Shown here piece by piece: positions 14,293-22,892 of a DNA stretch of 31,746 nt. This DNA is from TMED14 sp041158165 (GTDB lineage: Bacteria; Bacteroidota; Bacteroidia; Flavobacteriales; Schleiferiaceae), in the NCBI GenBank assembly GCA_041158165.1, contig JBEBBW010000018.1:1-31746 (forward strand). The letters run 5' to 3'. The notes below the pieces were generated by a model. The model searched no databases. It was not told the origin of the DNA and saw only the letters and a list, made by a program, of their open reading frames with translations. The translations under genes were made by a program, and so were the position numbers. How positions within the stretch are numbered: position 1 is the first letter of the stretch; every line of letters starts with the position of its first letter.

Positions 14293-15519
14293 TCACGGCA
14301 ACTGGATTCCGACGGCACGGGGCCCCATGCGGACGAGCGCGATTCCCTGGGCGGAGACCGACTGCGGCGCAAGGACTTCTGGCATCAAAACCACCTCGGT
14401 AGGATTGTCATAACTCCAGATATACAGCGACTTGGATCGTATAAATGTCCAAGGGCTTCCGTAGAGCCGCTCGAGCCACACGGGCTCGAGTTGCCCTTGA
14501 CCCAAGGCGCTTCCGGTGGCGGGGTCCAGCTGGAGCCACCATCCGCGGCTGCTTAGGAGCGACCAGGTTCCGTCGGGGCGAAGCCCGTGCACACCTACGT
14601 CCAGTCCGTCCGGGAGGGCCGTGGCCCAGGTGCGGGTTCCGCGCTGGAGGTCGACGTGGACGGCGCTGTCTTGGCTGGCGTACCAAAGGCCCGTGCCCCG
14701 CTGCACCGCGGGATGCCCGGTGCCGTCGCCCCCCACCAACCCAAGTTGGCGGCTCCGCCCCCGGTCTGTCCACCACAGTACGCAGGCCGAACCCCGCCTC
14801 AGGACGGCAAACCACCCGCGCTTCCAGTGCTGCGGCGCGTCAAAAAGCCCGGAGCTGCCCGGTGCGCTGGCCTCGACGGTCCAACCCAACCCGGTGGACG
14901 CCGCACCGGAACCAAACGACCCCGGATGGCTGACCAGAACTTCGTTGGCCGCGGGGCCCGACGAGCTCGAATCACGGCGCCAGGTCAGCAGGACGCTGCC
15001 CGAGGCATTCATGCTTCCGCTTCGAAAGCTCGCGCCGCCTTCTGGGTAGGCCCGCACTTCAGCGCTGCCGTCGGGCCGCAGCACCACCACAGACCGAACC
15101 CCAAAAAGAGCGAGCCCGTAGGCGCTGGACGAGGTCGATTCTTGGCCCCAAGTGAGGGAGCGAAACCCCTCGGGCCACGGCCAGGCGGCCACACGTCGCC
15201 CGTCGCCCGCACCCAGAGCCACCAACGAGTCCTCTGACGCGAACACCGCCCCAAGCAGGCTGCCGTCGGCGCCGTACCAAGGCAGAGGGCCCACGTCGAC
15301 CGCGCCAAGTTCCCGAACCCAGCGGGCATCAGGCGGCATGCCGGGCGGCAGTTCATGGGGAGCGCCCGGGCCCTTGGGCGGCCCAAGGCCCTCGCAGCCG
15401 ACCACGACCATGGCAGCAACCCACCAACCAGCCAACGAGCCAACCCACCAACCAGCTAACGAGCCAACCCACCAACAAGCCAACGAGCCAACCCACCAAC
15501 GAGCTGCGGAGCGCCTCAT
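14293..15519 (-). CDS. Predicted lipoprotein with repeat-derived signal peptide and beta-propeller-like body
   Basis: A 408-residue protein of unrecognised family. The ATG at 15519 overlaps the stop of the hydrolase gene (ATGA), which supports this start. The N-terminus is unusual: after MRRSAAR come three units of W-W-V-G-S-L-A-(C/G) at residues 8-31, then WWVAAM and a lipobox V-V-G-C with Cys42. The body (about 60-400) has spaced Trp- and Gly-rich strands of the kind seen in WD40 or PQQ-like propellers (SLLGAVFASEDSLVALG, SRGWWLQLDPATGSALG, SKSLYIWSYD), but no family is certain. It is the last gene of a three-gene operon for exported proteins. Ser/Gly/Trp-rich low-complexity stretches are frequent. 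Confidence 0.75.
   Translation of the reverse strand: MRRSAARWWVGSLACWWVGSLAGWWVGSLAGWWVAAMVVVGCEGLGPPKGPGAPHELPPGMPPDARWVRELGAVDVGPLPWYGADGSLLGAVFASEDSLVALGAGDGRRVAAWPWPEGFRSLTWGQESTSSSAYGLALFGVRSVVVLRPDGSAEVRAYPEGGASFRSGSMNASGSVLLTWRRDSSSSGPAANEVLVSHPGSFGSGAASTGLGWTVEASAPGSSGLFDAPQHWKRGWFAVLRRGSACVLWWTDRGRSRQLGLVGGDGTGHPAVQRGTGLWYASQDSAVHVDLQRGTRTWATALPDGLDVGVHGLRPDGTWSLLSSRGWWLQLDPATGSALGQGQLEPVWLERLYGSPWTFIRSKSLYIWSYDNPTEVVLMPEVLAPQSVSAQGIALVRMGPRAVGIQLP
15418..15505 (-). repeat. 24-bp tandem repeat inside a lipoprotein signal peptide
   Basis: Three full units (15418-15441, 15442-15465, 15466-15489) and a partial fourth (15490-15505) differ by only one or two bases each. On the coding strand one unit contains GGTTGGCTCGTTGGCT, a 16-bp word also found exactly at 2859-2874 in the intergenic repeat cluster. 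The 24-bp period is a multiple of three, so gain or loss of a unit keeps the frame and adds or removes eight residues of the hydrophobic core. Confidence 0.9.
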
Positions 15520-17081
15520 CGCACCGGGGTGGCGAAGTAGGCTCCGCCCGGAATTTGGCCGTTCATCAGGCGGTTGAGGACCGACTTGGTGACCGACGAA
15601 TTGCGCATCTGCTGGTGGTTGGTGCCGGGCATGAGGATCGAGGCCACGGCGCCGTTGAGTACGCCGGCGGATTCCGCCAGCACCACGCCGTCGCTGGGTT
15701 TCTCCACGACCATGTGTTCGTAGCGCGGCAATACCGTGCAGCCCTGGTCGGTGGCGCAGTCGGTGGCGCTGGCCACGGGCGTCCAGCTCGGATCGCTCTC
15801 GTCAAACCGGCAGCGGCACCAGTATCCGTCTTGAATGAGCTGGGTGCTGCGCGCACCGATGAGCTGCTTGTAGCTGTCGTTGGCGTCGAGGTACCAGCGC
15901 GCAGCGCGGTCCGCGGCAGCCGCCTCGCGTTCGGCCTGCACGGCCTGCCACTCCGCGATTAGCGAACCAATCCCCGTGGGCGATAGAATCCACGCCGCGA
16001 TGCGGTACTGGTAGGCCCGCTGCAGCGCGTCGGTTCGCTGGCTGCTGTGGCGGTCGTACTGCTGGGTTGCGAACGTAACGAGGTCCTGGTCGCCGTCCAT
16101 CGAAAAGGGGTCTTGGGCCAGGGCTAGACCGACGGAATCTGTGGCCAGCATCGACGTTGCAGTGCGCCAAAACACCGGTTCGTCTTCGACTCCGTAGGCC
16201 AAAACCACGGGCACCGAGGGAACCCGCTTGCCGAGGCGCTTCGCGAGCGGCGCACTCGGAAAAAGGTCGACCATTCCCGGACTGTTGAACTTTTTAAGGG
16301 CAAACGGCACGAAGCTGCTGCCCAGCCCGCAGCTCTGGTCGACGGCGTCGCGCAAGAGCGGGTCGAGGCCCGGAATCCACCGCATGGCCGGAAACTGCGG
16401 GGCCCAAAGCCGCGGGTTGCTCAGGATTTCGCAGGCGTTTTCGACAAACGGTACCGCGAGGTTGTCGCCGGCAGGGTGGATGGCCTTGGCCAGGTAGGCG
16501 CCGTTGATCGCAGATCCGAAGGCGACAATTCCACCAAACTGCCGGTTAAAAATGAAGCGGTGCTGGTACAAGCTGTCGAGCAGGACGGCCAGCACGCCCC
16601 CGTAGGAATGCGCCACCACGAAGTTGTCGAGCACGCTAATGTTTTGGGCCGCAGAGGCCGCTGCGCCCGTAGAACCCAGGTAGGCGTTGATATCCATGGC
16701 CGACGCCAACGGGCTCCCGTTTTGCAGGTAGCTGTGTGGATTCAGGTACACGACCTGGCGCGCCGGGTAGCCGGGAGCGCCGAGGAAGGCGGTACGGGCC
16801 GCGAGGAGGTTCCAGCTGTCGGAGGTTCCGCCCAAACCGTGCAAAAAGTGAATGACGCGGTAGCCCGTGGTTCCCGTTTTGCCGGACCACGAAAGGTTGG
16901 GAGCGGTGGAGGGAACGGCTTCCTGCTGCACGGGTCCGGCCGCAAGCGTGGGAAGGGTGGTTGGGTCGCTGCAGGGTTGGCCCGCCGCCGAAACGGTCAG
17001 CACGACGGTTAGGGTAAAAATGAGCCCAACGACGAGGGCAATGGGGGCGGCCGAGTCGGCGCGCCGGCTAGAGGTAGGCAT
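15516..17081 (-). CDS. Exported alpha/beta hydrolase (lipase/esterase-like)
   Basis: A 521-residue protein with an N-terminal signal or anchor helix (ALVVGLIFTLTVVLTVSAAG) and an alpha/beta hydrolase body. The oxyanion region is HFLHGLGGTSDSW; the nucleophile elbow is VVAHSYGGV (G/A-x-S-x-G variant, Ser in H-S-Y-G). A probable acid lies in LAYGVEDEPVFW, and the probable catalytic His in PGTNHQQMRNS near the C-terminus. A Cys-rich patch (YWCRCRFDES, CATDQGC) suggests disulfides, consistent with export. Substrate is unknown. It starts 12 nt after the T9SS cargo gene and overlaps the downstream lipoprotein gene by 4 nt, so the three products are probably made together. No T9SS tail is visible in this protein. 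Confidence 0.85.
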   Translation of the reverse strand: MPTSSRRADSAAPIALVVGLIFTLTVVLTVSAAGQPCSDPTTLPTLAAGPVQQEAVPSTAPNLSWSGKTGTTGYRVIHFLHGLGGTSDSWNLLAARTAFLGAPGYPARQVVYLNPHSYLQNGSPLASAMDINAYLGSTGAAASAAQNISVLDNFVVAHSYGGVLAVLLDSLYQHRFIFNRQFGGIVAFGSAINGAYLAKAIHPAGDNLAVPFVENACEILSNPRLWAPQFPAMRWIPGLDPLLRDAVDQSCGLGSSFVPFALKKFNSPGMVDLFPSAPLAKRLGKRVPSVPVVLAYGVEDEPVFWRTATSMLATDSVGLALAQDPFSMDGDQDLVTFATQQYDRHSSQRTDALQRAYQYRIAAWILSPTGIGSLIAEWQAVQAEREAAAADRAARWYLDANDSYKQLIGARSTQLIQDGYWCRCRFDESDPSWTPVASATDCATDQGCTVLPRYEHMVVEKPSDGVVLAESAGVLNGAVASILMPGTNHQQMRNSSVTKSVLNRLMNGQIPGGAYFATPVR

Positions 17082-17093
17082 GGCTTTGGGGGT

Positions 17094-17936
17094 TTAATGT
17101 TGAATGAAACTGCTGCTGTAGGTTTGGTTACCTATCTGAATTTGAATGCTGTACTTGCCCGGAGTCAGGCTTAAGGGCGTCCAGCGCAGGGGCAACGCGC
17201 CTTGGGGTGGCTGCTCTGACGTGAGCCGGCCGTAGCTGTCGACGCACCGCAGTGCCGAAGGCCAAATCCCGGTTGAGCCGGCCACGCTGAGCTCCAGTTC
17301 CTGGCGGCCGCGCGGGTTCGGCTTGATTGCGAGGCTGGGAGCAGACTGGACTCCGCCCGAGCCGTAGCCGATCAGGGCGCTTCGCTCGGTGTAGGACCAG
17401 TCGTGGAGGCAGATTCCGTTTTGGGCAGTGCGCGGAAAATTCCGCTCCTCGGCCCGAACCGACCACTGCGTTCCGCACCGCCCCCAGGTGAAGGCGATGC
17501 TGCTGTCTCCCTTGGCGTAGACCTGCTGCGGAGCGCTAGCGTTCCAGGTGAGGGTCCAGCCGCTTCCGAGTTCGAGGGGCTGTCCTAGGGGCGCACCTTG
17601 GGGCGGAACCTGGGCGCGCATCGGCGGCCCCCCGAGCTGTTCCGACGGCGCGGGCGGCGCCCCCATCCAGGTGTCGCGCTCCGTCAAGATCGGTTGGGCA
17701 AGGGTCACGCTGCGCCCTTCGTCGTCGGTCCACCACTGGCGGGCCACGCGCGATTCGCGGAGTTTAAGTCCTTCGAGGTCCCAAGGGAGCAGGTAGGACG
17801 TATCGGCCAAGTCGCTCAAGCGGCTGCCGCGCAAGGTGGTTTCGGTCGCCGTCCAAAAGCTGGATTGGGCCGCGGCCGAATGGGAGAGTAGGGTGGCCGC
17901 GAGCGGCCATGCGAAAAAGAGAACAGTGTGCTTCAT
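17094..17936 (-). CDS. Small T9SS cargo protein of unknown function
   Basis: A 280-residue protein with a signal peptide (HTVLFFAWPLAATLLSHSAAAQ) and a C-terminal T9SS-like sorting domain (about residues 205-280: KPNPRGRQELELSV, DSYGRLTSE, LTPGKYSIQIQIGNQ). The central part, about 25-200, matches no family I recognise; it is Trp- and Pro-rich and holds three Cys residues (WGRCGTQW, GICLHDW, ALRCVD). It is the first gene of the three-gene export operon with the hydrolase and the lipoprotein. The T9SS tail is shorter and more divergent than usual but keeps the PNP and G-K-Y landmarks. Confidence 0.75.
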   Translation of the reverse strand: MKHTVLFFAWPLAATLLSHSAAAQSSFWTATETTLRGSRLSDLADTSYLLPWDLEGLKLRESRVARQWWTDDEGRSVTLAQPILTERDTWMGAPPAPSEQLGGPPMRAQVPPQGAPLGQPLELGSGWTLTWNASAPQQVYAKGDSSIAFTWGRCGTQWSVRAEERNFPRTAQNGICLHDWSYTERSALIGYGSGGVQSAPSLAIKPNPRGRQELELSVAGSTGIWPSALRCVDSYGRLTSEQPPQGALPLRWTPLSLTPGKYSIQIQIGNQTYSSSFIQH

Positions 17937-17940
17937 GGGC

Positions 17941-17948
17941 CAAAGCTG
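17941..17948 (-). promoter_or_regulatory. Possible -7 box of the export operon
   Basis: Minus-strand CAGCTTTG is one base from TAnnTTTG and ends 4 nt before the ATG at 17936, the same geometry as other promoters in this window. Confidence 0.4.
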
Positions 17949-18055
17949 CGCCGGCCTGCGGAGGCCTAATCGCGTGCAAACGAAAGCCGACGGATAAGCC
18001 TCCGCGAACTGCGCGGGCGTCCGTGGGTTAATCCAAGGAGTTCCGAATTATACCC

Positions 18056-18063
18056 GACCTTTG
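18056..18063 (+). promoter_or_regulatory. sufS -7 promoter box
   Basis: GACCTTTG is one base from TAnnTTTG and ends 4 nt before the sufS ATG. The 131-bp gap to the divergent export operon contains no gene. Confidence 0.45.
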
Positions 18064-18067
18064 CTGC

Positions 18068-19282
<1,215 letters not shown>

Positions 19283-19295
19283 CCCAAATTCCGCC

Positions 19296-19727
19296 ATGAG
19301 TACCCTCGAAACCCTCAAGGCCCGCGAGGCCGAAGTCGTCGAAGAGTTCGAATTTTTTGACGAATGGATGGACCGCTACGAGCACATTATTGCCCAGGGC
19401 AAAACGCTTCCGGCGGCGAGCGACGCCATCAAAACCGACGAGAACCTGATTCGCGGGTGCCAGTCCAAGGTGTGGATTACGGCCGAGAAGCGCGATGGCT
19501 TGGTGTTTTTCACGGCCGACTCCGACGCGATTATTACGCGCGGACTGGTGGCGCTGCTGCTGCGCGTGTGCAACGGCTTGACGCCCGAGGTGCTGGCCCA
19601 GGCCGACTTTGGTTTTTTGCAGGAAATCGGACTGACGGAGCACCTCAGTCCGACCCGTGCCAACGGACTGCAGTCCATGATGAAACAAATTCGCCTTTAC
19701 GGCGTTGCATTCCAAGCGGTAAACTAG
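19296..19727 (+). CDS. sufE: SufE sulfur acceptor protein
   Basis: A 143-residue SufE-family protein that accepts persulfide sulfur from SufS. The start at 19296 follows sufS by 13 nt; a longer reading runs back inside sufS and is rejected. The conserved catalytic Cys is C55 in IRGCQSKVW, followed by the family pattern ADSDAIITRGLVALLL and a C-terminal LSPTRANGL segment. Full length for the family. It lies in a tight run with sufS and the DUF59 gene (4 nt apart). Confidence 0.96.
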   Translation: MSTLETLKAREAEVVEEFEFFDEWMDRYEHIIAQGKTLPAASDAIKTDENLIRGCQSKVWITAEKRDGLVFFTADSDAIITRGLVALLLRVCNGLTPEVLAQADFGFLQEIGLTEHLSPTRANGLQSMMKQIRLYGVAFQAVN

Positions 19728-19731
19728 AACT

Positions 19732-20055
19732 ATGCTGAGCGACGCAGAGATGCAATCTATGGGAGAACAGGCGGTCGACGTGCTTCGCACGATTTACGAC
19801 CCTGAAATTCCCGTCGACATTTATGAACTCGGACTGATCTACGACGTGCAGGTCAGCGACGAGGGCGATATTCACATACTCATGACCCTGACCTCTCCGA
19901 ACTGCCCGGTGGCCGAAACGCTGCCCGAGGAAGTGAAGGAGAAAGTCGGCACCCTTCCCGCCGCCCGCCAAGTGGAAGTCGAAATCACGTTTGATCCCCC
20001 CTGGACTCGCGACATGATGAGCGACGAGGCCAAGCTTGAACTAGGAATGCTATGA
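19732..20055 (+). CDS. DUF59/MIP18-type Fe-S assembly protein (SufT-like)
   Basis: A 107-residue DUF59 protein. Signature motifs: IYDPEIPVDIYELGLIYD at residues 21-38, LTSPNCPVAE (the conserved Cys) and FDPPWTRDMMSDEAK near the C-terminus. Members of this family take part in Fe-S cluster maturation (SufT, PaaD, MIP18), and its place directly after sufSE supports that. Its stop overlaps the mvaS start by 4 nt (ATGA). Confidence 0.93.
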   Translation: MLSDAEMQSMGEQAVDVLRTIYDPEIPVDIYELGLIYDVQVSDEGDIHILMTLTSPNCPVAETLPEEVKEKVGTLPAARQVEVEITFDPPWTRDMMSDEAKLELGML

Positions 20056-21467
20056 GTACGCCCGTGGGCATCGACGCGCTGGGGTTTGCCCTGCCGCGCT
20101 TGGTGCTTCCGATGCAGGTCTTCGCTGAAGGCCGCGGAATGGAATTTGAAAAACTACGCTTTGGCCTGGGCCTTGAGGCCATGGCGGTGCCTGACGCCGA
20201 CGAAGACTGCGTAACCCTCGCGGCCCAAGCCGCCTGGCAGCTGCTGGAGCAGCACGGCATTGCGCCCCACGAACTCGGCCGAATCTACCTTGGAACCGAG
20301 TCGGCGGTCGACGCCGCCAAGCCGTCGGCCACCTACGTACACGGGCTACTGGAAGCGCGCTTTGCCGCGGTGCACGGGCCCCGGTCGCTCGCCCACTGCG
20401 ACGCGCTCGACATGACGTTTGCCTGCGCCGGCGGAGTGGATGCGCTGCTCAATTCGGCGGACTGGGTGCGCGCTGGGCGAGGCCGCAAGGCGCTGGTGAT
20501 CGCCGCAGACGTGGCCAAGTACGCCCCCCACAGCCCCGGAGAATACACCCAGGGCGGCGGCGCCGTGGCCATGCTCGTGACCGAAGACCCGCGAATCCTT
20601 GTGCTCGACGACGCGGTCGGCGTGAGCGTCGAAAGCGCTTCGGACTTTTTCAAGCCGCGCAGGGCCTACGCCAAGGCAGAATTGGCTGCCTCGGTGGGCG
20701 GTACGGTGGAGGCGGGTGCGGACCACCCCTTCTGGGCCACCCCCGACGATGTCATTGAACAGTTTCTCGAGTTTCCGGTCTTCGACGGCCCCTATTCCAA
20801 CGACTGCTACGTGGCGCGCGTGCGCGAAGCCCTAGGACGCTACGAGGCGGAATCGGGCCTGCGGGCGCTCTCGGACTGGTTTGGCATGTGCTTTCACCTG
20901 CCCTACGCCTTTCAGGGTCGCCGCATGTGGCCTGAAATCGCCCTGGACCTGTACGCCGACCAAGGCTTGTTGGCCCAAGTCGAGGCCGAGGCGGGCACGA
21001 CCGAAGCCGAGGCCGGAGGCCGCAAGGCCCTCGCCAAGGTTTGGAGCAAGTCCGCTGCCTACAAAGCCTATGTGGCCGAGAAAATTGGCCCGGGCGAGGC
21101 CGCGTCGATGCGCGTTGGAAACATGTACACCGCCTCGATTTTCATGGGGCTGATCAGTGCCCTAGTTGGGTATTCCCAACGTCGCGACTTGGGAGGCAAG
21201 CGCCTCGGATTCCTCAGCTACGGCTCTGGGTCGAAATCCAAGGTGTTCAGCGGGGTGCTTCGTGCGGACTTTGCCGCAGCCTTGAGCGGGCTGGGCCTCG
21301 AGGCCGCTCTCACGGAACGCCGTGAACTCAACTTCGCCGAGTACGAACGCCTTCACGCGCGCACCGTGGCGGGACCGCTGGCCCCGGCTAAGCGCGGCGC
21401 CGTACTGGATTCGGTGGGACGCGACGGCAACCTCTTGGGCTACCGCAACTACCGCTGGGTCGACTGA
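20052..21467 (+). CDS. mvaS: Hydroxymethylglutaryl-CoA synthase
   Basis: A 471-residue HMG-CoA synthase that condenses acetyl-CoA and acetoacetyl-CoA for the mevalonate route to isoprenoids. Catalytic residues are in place: E83 in LGTESAVDAAKP, C125 in MTFACAGGVDALL and H282 in CFHLPYAFQGRRM; GPYSNDCYV precedes the last. It is longer than the ~390-residue Gram-positive enzymes, in keeping with the Bacteroidota form. The ATG overlaps the DUF59 stop, so translation is coupled to Fe-S assembly genes even though the enzyme has no Fe-S cluster. DUF2480 follows with its own promoter. Confidence 0.95.
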   Translation: MSTPVGIDALGFALPRLVLPMQVFAEGRGMEFEKLRFGLGLEAMAVPDADEDCVTLAAQAAWQLLEQHGIAPHELGRIYLGTESAVDAAKPSATYVHGLLEARFAAVHGPRSLAHCDALDMTFACAGGVDALLNSADWVRAGRGRKALVIAADVAKYAPHSPGEYTQGGGAVAMLVTEDPRILVLDDAVGVSVESASDFFKPRRAYAKAELAASVGGTVEAGADHPFWATPDDVIEQFLEFPVFDGPYSNDCYVARVREALGRYEAESGLRALSDWFGMCFHLPYAFQGRRMWPEIALDLYADQGLLAQVEAEAGTTEAEAGGRKALAKVWSKSAAYKAYVAEKIGPGEAASMRVGNMYTASIFMGLISALVGYSQRRDLGGKRLGFLSYGSGSKSKVFSGVLRADFAAALSGLGLEAALTERRELNFAEYERLHARTVAGPLAPAKRGAVLDSVGRDGNLLGYRNYRWVD

Positions 21468-21475
21468 TTCCCTCC

Positions 21476-21483
21476 TAAGTTTG
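21476..21483 (+). promoter_or_regulatory. DUF2480 -7 promoter box
   Basis: TAAGTTTG is an exact TAnnTTTG match beginning 8 nt after the mvaS stop and ending 4 nt before the GTG start of the DUF2480 gene. Confidence 0.55.
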
Positions 21484-21487
21484 TGCC

Positions 21488-22000
21488 GTGAACGAAGACT
21501 TGATTCCCAACCGCGTCGCCCAATCGGCCTTGGTCACCTTTGACCTCGAGGACTTTTGGCCCAAGGGCGGAATTCGCGCACTTAGCTTGCCCGCATTGGC
21601 GCCCCATGGGCTGCTTCGCGAGGCCGACGTTCGCGAGTACGTACGGAATTTAGAAAAGCATACGTATAACGCCTCGGTCGTGTGCCTCGAGGGGGCCGAC
21701 GACGTCATTGTGCCCCAGTGGCTTGGCCCGATGATCGCTACGGCGCTGGCCGCCCACGCATCCTATGTGGGTTTTGGTAGTGCCCCCGAGGTGCTGTCGG
21801 CCTATTATGCCCAAACGCTGGCCCAGGCCGACTGGAATGCGTACCGCGGCGCCAAGGTGCTGCTCAAGGGATGCGGAACGCACCCGGTGCCCGATTCCGC
21901 CTACGCGGCCGCGGCCCTGCACTTGGCCAAAGTCGCCCAAAAAGTGATGTACGGCGAGGCCTGCAGCAATGTTCCACTCTATAAAGCCGCTGGTTTCTAG
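21488..22000 (+). CDS. DUF2480 family protein
   Basis: A 170-residue protein starting at GTG just after an exact -7 box. It matches the Bacteroidota DUF2480 family: N-terminal SALVTFDLEDFWP, a central DDVIVPQWLGPMIAT, YRGAKVLLKGCGTHPVP, and C-terminal YGEACSNVPLYKA. The two Cys in KGCG and EACS lie in conserved motifs and could be metal or cluster ligands. The family is typically found near suf genes, and here it follows the sufS-sufE-DUF59 run, so a role in Fe-S assembly is a reasonable inference but not proven. Confidence 0.88.
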   Translation: MNEDLIPNRVAQSALVTFDLEDFWPKGGIRALSLPALAPHGLLREADVREYVRNLEKHTYNASVVCLEGADDVIVPQWLGPMIATALAAHASYVGFGSAPEVLSAYYAQTLAQADWNAYRGAKVLLKGCGTHPVPDSAYAAAALHLAKVAQKVMYGEACSNVPLYKAAGF

Positions 22001-22036
22001 TTTCTCGTTTTTTGAAGCCATGAACCGAACATTAGC

Positions 22037-22069
22037 CAGCAACCAGTAAACAGCAACCAGTAACCAGTT
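22037..22069 (+). repeat. Short AACCAGTAA-type direct repeat
   Basis: CAGCAACCAGTAA occurs at 22037-22049 and again at 22051-22063, followed by CCAGTTT just before the DUF3050 ATG. Opposite-sense CTGGTTTCTAGTT words lie at 21990-22003. Similar in style to the repeats at 2857-3030 and 10280-10297. Confidence 0.6.
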
Positions 22070-22070
22070 T

Positions 22071-22862
22071 ATGGAATTTCGAATTCTGTCCTTGAAGCGC
22101 CGAATTGAGCCGCTGCGCCAGGCCATATTGAACCACGAGCTGTACCCGATGATGCAGAGCATGACCGAGGTGCGCGTGTTCATGGAGCACCACGTGTTTG
22201 CGGTGTGGGACTTCATGCGCCTGCTCAAGGCGCTGCAGCGCGAACTGACGTGTGTGGACGAGGCCTGGGTCCCTACCGAGGACCGCGCGTCGCGCCGGCT
22301 GATCAACGAAATTGTGGTCGCCGAAGAGTCCGACGTCGACCTCAACGGCCGTCCGGCGAGCCACTACGAACTCTACCTCGACGCCATGCGCCAAGCGGGC
22401 GCCGACACCCGGGCCATTGTGCGCTTCGTGAGCAAACTGCAAAACGGGTTTAAGGCCAAAGACATGCTGCGGTTCAACCTGGCCGAAATCGACGAGGCGA
22501 CCATGGAATTTTTGAAGGCAACCGACCGCATCCTCAAGCGCGGCAAGCTCCACCAAACGGCTGCGGCCTTCACGTTTGGGCGCGAAGACCTGATTCCCGA
22601 CATGTTCACGGCGCTCATTAAAAAGCTGTACGCGGAGCACCCGTCGGAACTCAGCGCCTTTGTGTACTACCTCGACCGCCACATCGAGCTGGACGGCGAC
22701 GAGCACGGCCCCATGGCGATTCAGATGATGAACAACCTCTGCAAAGAAGACGACGAGCTGTGGCTCGAGGCCGAAGACGCCTGTGTGGAGGCACTGGAAG
22801 CGCGCCTGAAGCTTTGGGACGCCATTGCCGCCAAGGTGCGCACCGGCGAGCTGGTGAGCTGA
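22071..22862 (+). CDS. DUF3050 family protein (heme oxygenase-like fold)
   Basis: A 263-residue all-helical protein matching the DUF3050 family: IEPLRQAILNHELYP, VFMEHHVFAVWDFMRLLKALQRELTC, INEIVVAEESD, AAAFTFGREDLIP, FVYYLDRHIELDGDEHGP. The conserved His and Glu residues (EHH, E-E-S-D, DRHIELD, DEHGP) resemble the metal- or heme-binding pattern of the heme-oxygenase-like superfamily, which includes di-iron oxidases. The reaction is unknown. The start at 22071 lies right after a short repeat, and the S46 peptidase gene follows 30 nt downstream, apparently with its own promoter. Confidence 0.85.
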   Translation: MEFRILSLKRRIEPLRQAILNHELYPMMQSMTEVRVFMEHHVFAVWDFMRLLKALQRELTCVDEAWVPTEDRASRRLINEIVVAEESDVDLNGRPASHYELYLDAMRQAGADTRAIVRFVSKLQNGFKAKDMLRFNLAEIDEATMEFLKATDRILKRGKLHQTAAAFTFGREDLIPDMFTALIKKLYAEHPSELSAFVYYLDRHIELDGDEHGPMAIQMMNNLCKEDDELWLEAEDACVEALEARLKLWDAIAAKVRTGELVS

Positions 22863-22877
22863 TTGCCGCGCGGGGCG

Positions 22878-22885
22878 TACCTTTA
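22878..22885 (+). promoter_or_regulatory. S46 peptidase -7 promoter box
   Basis: TACCTTTA is one base from TAnnTTTG and ends 7 nt before the ATG at 22893. Confidence 0.4.
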
Positions 22886-22892
22886 TCGTCCT

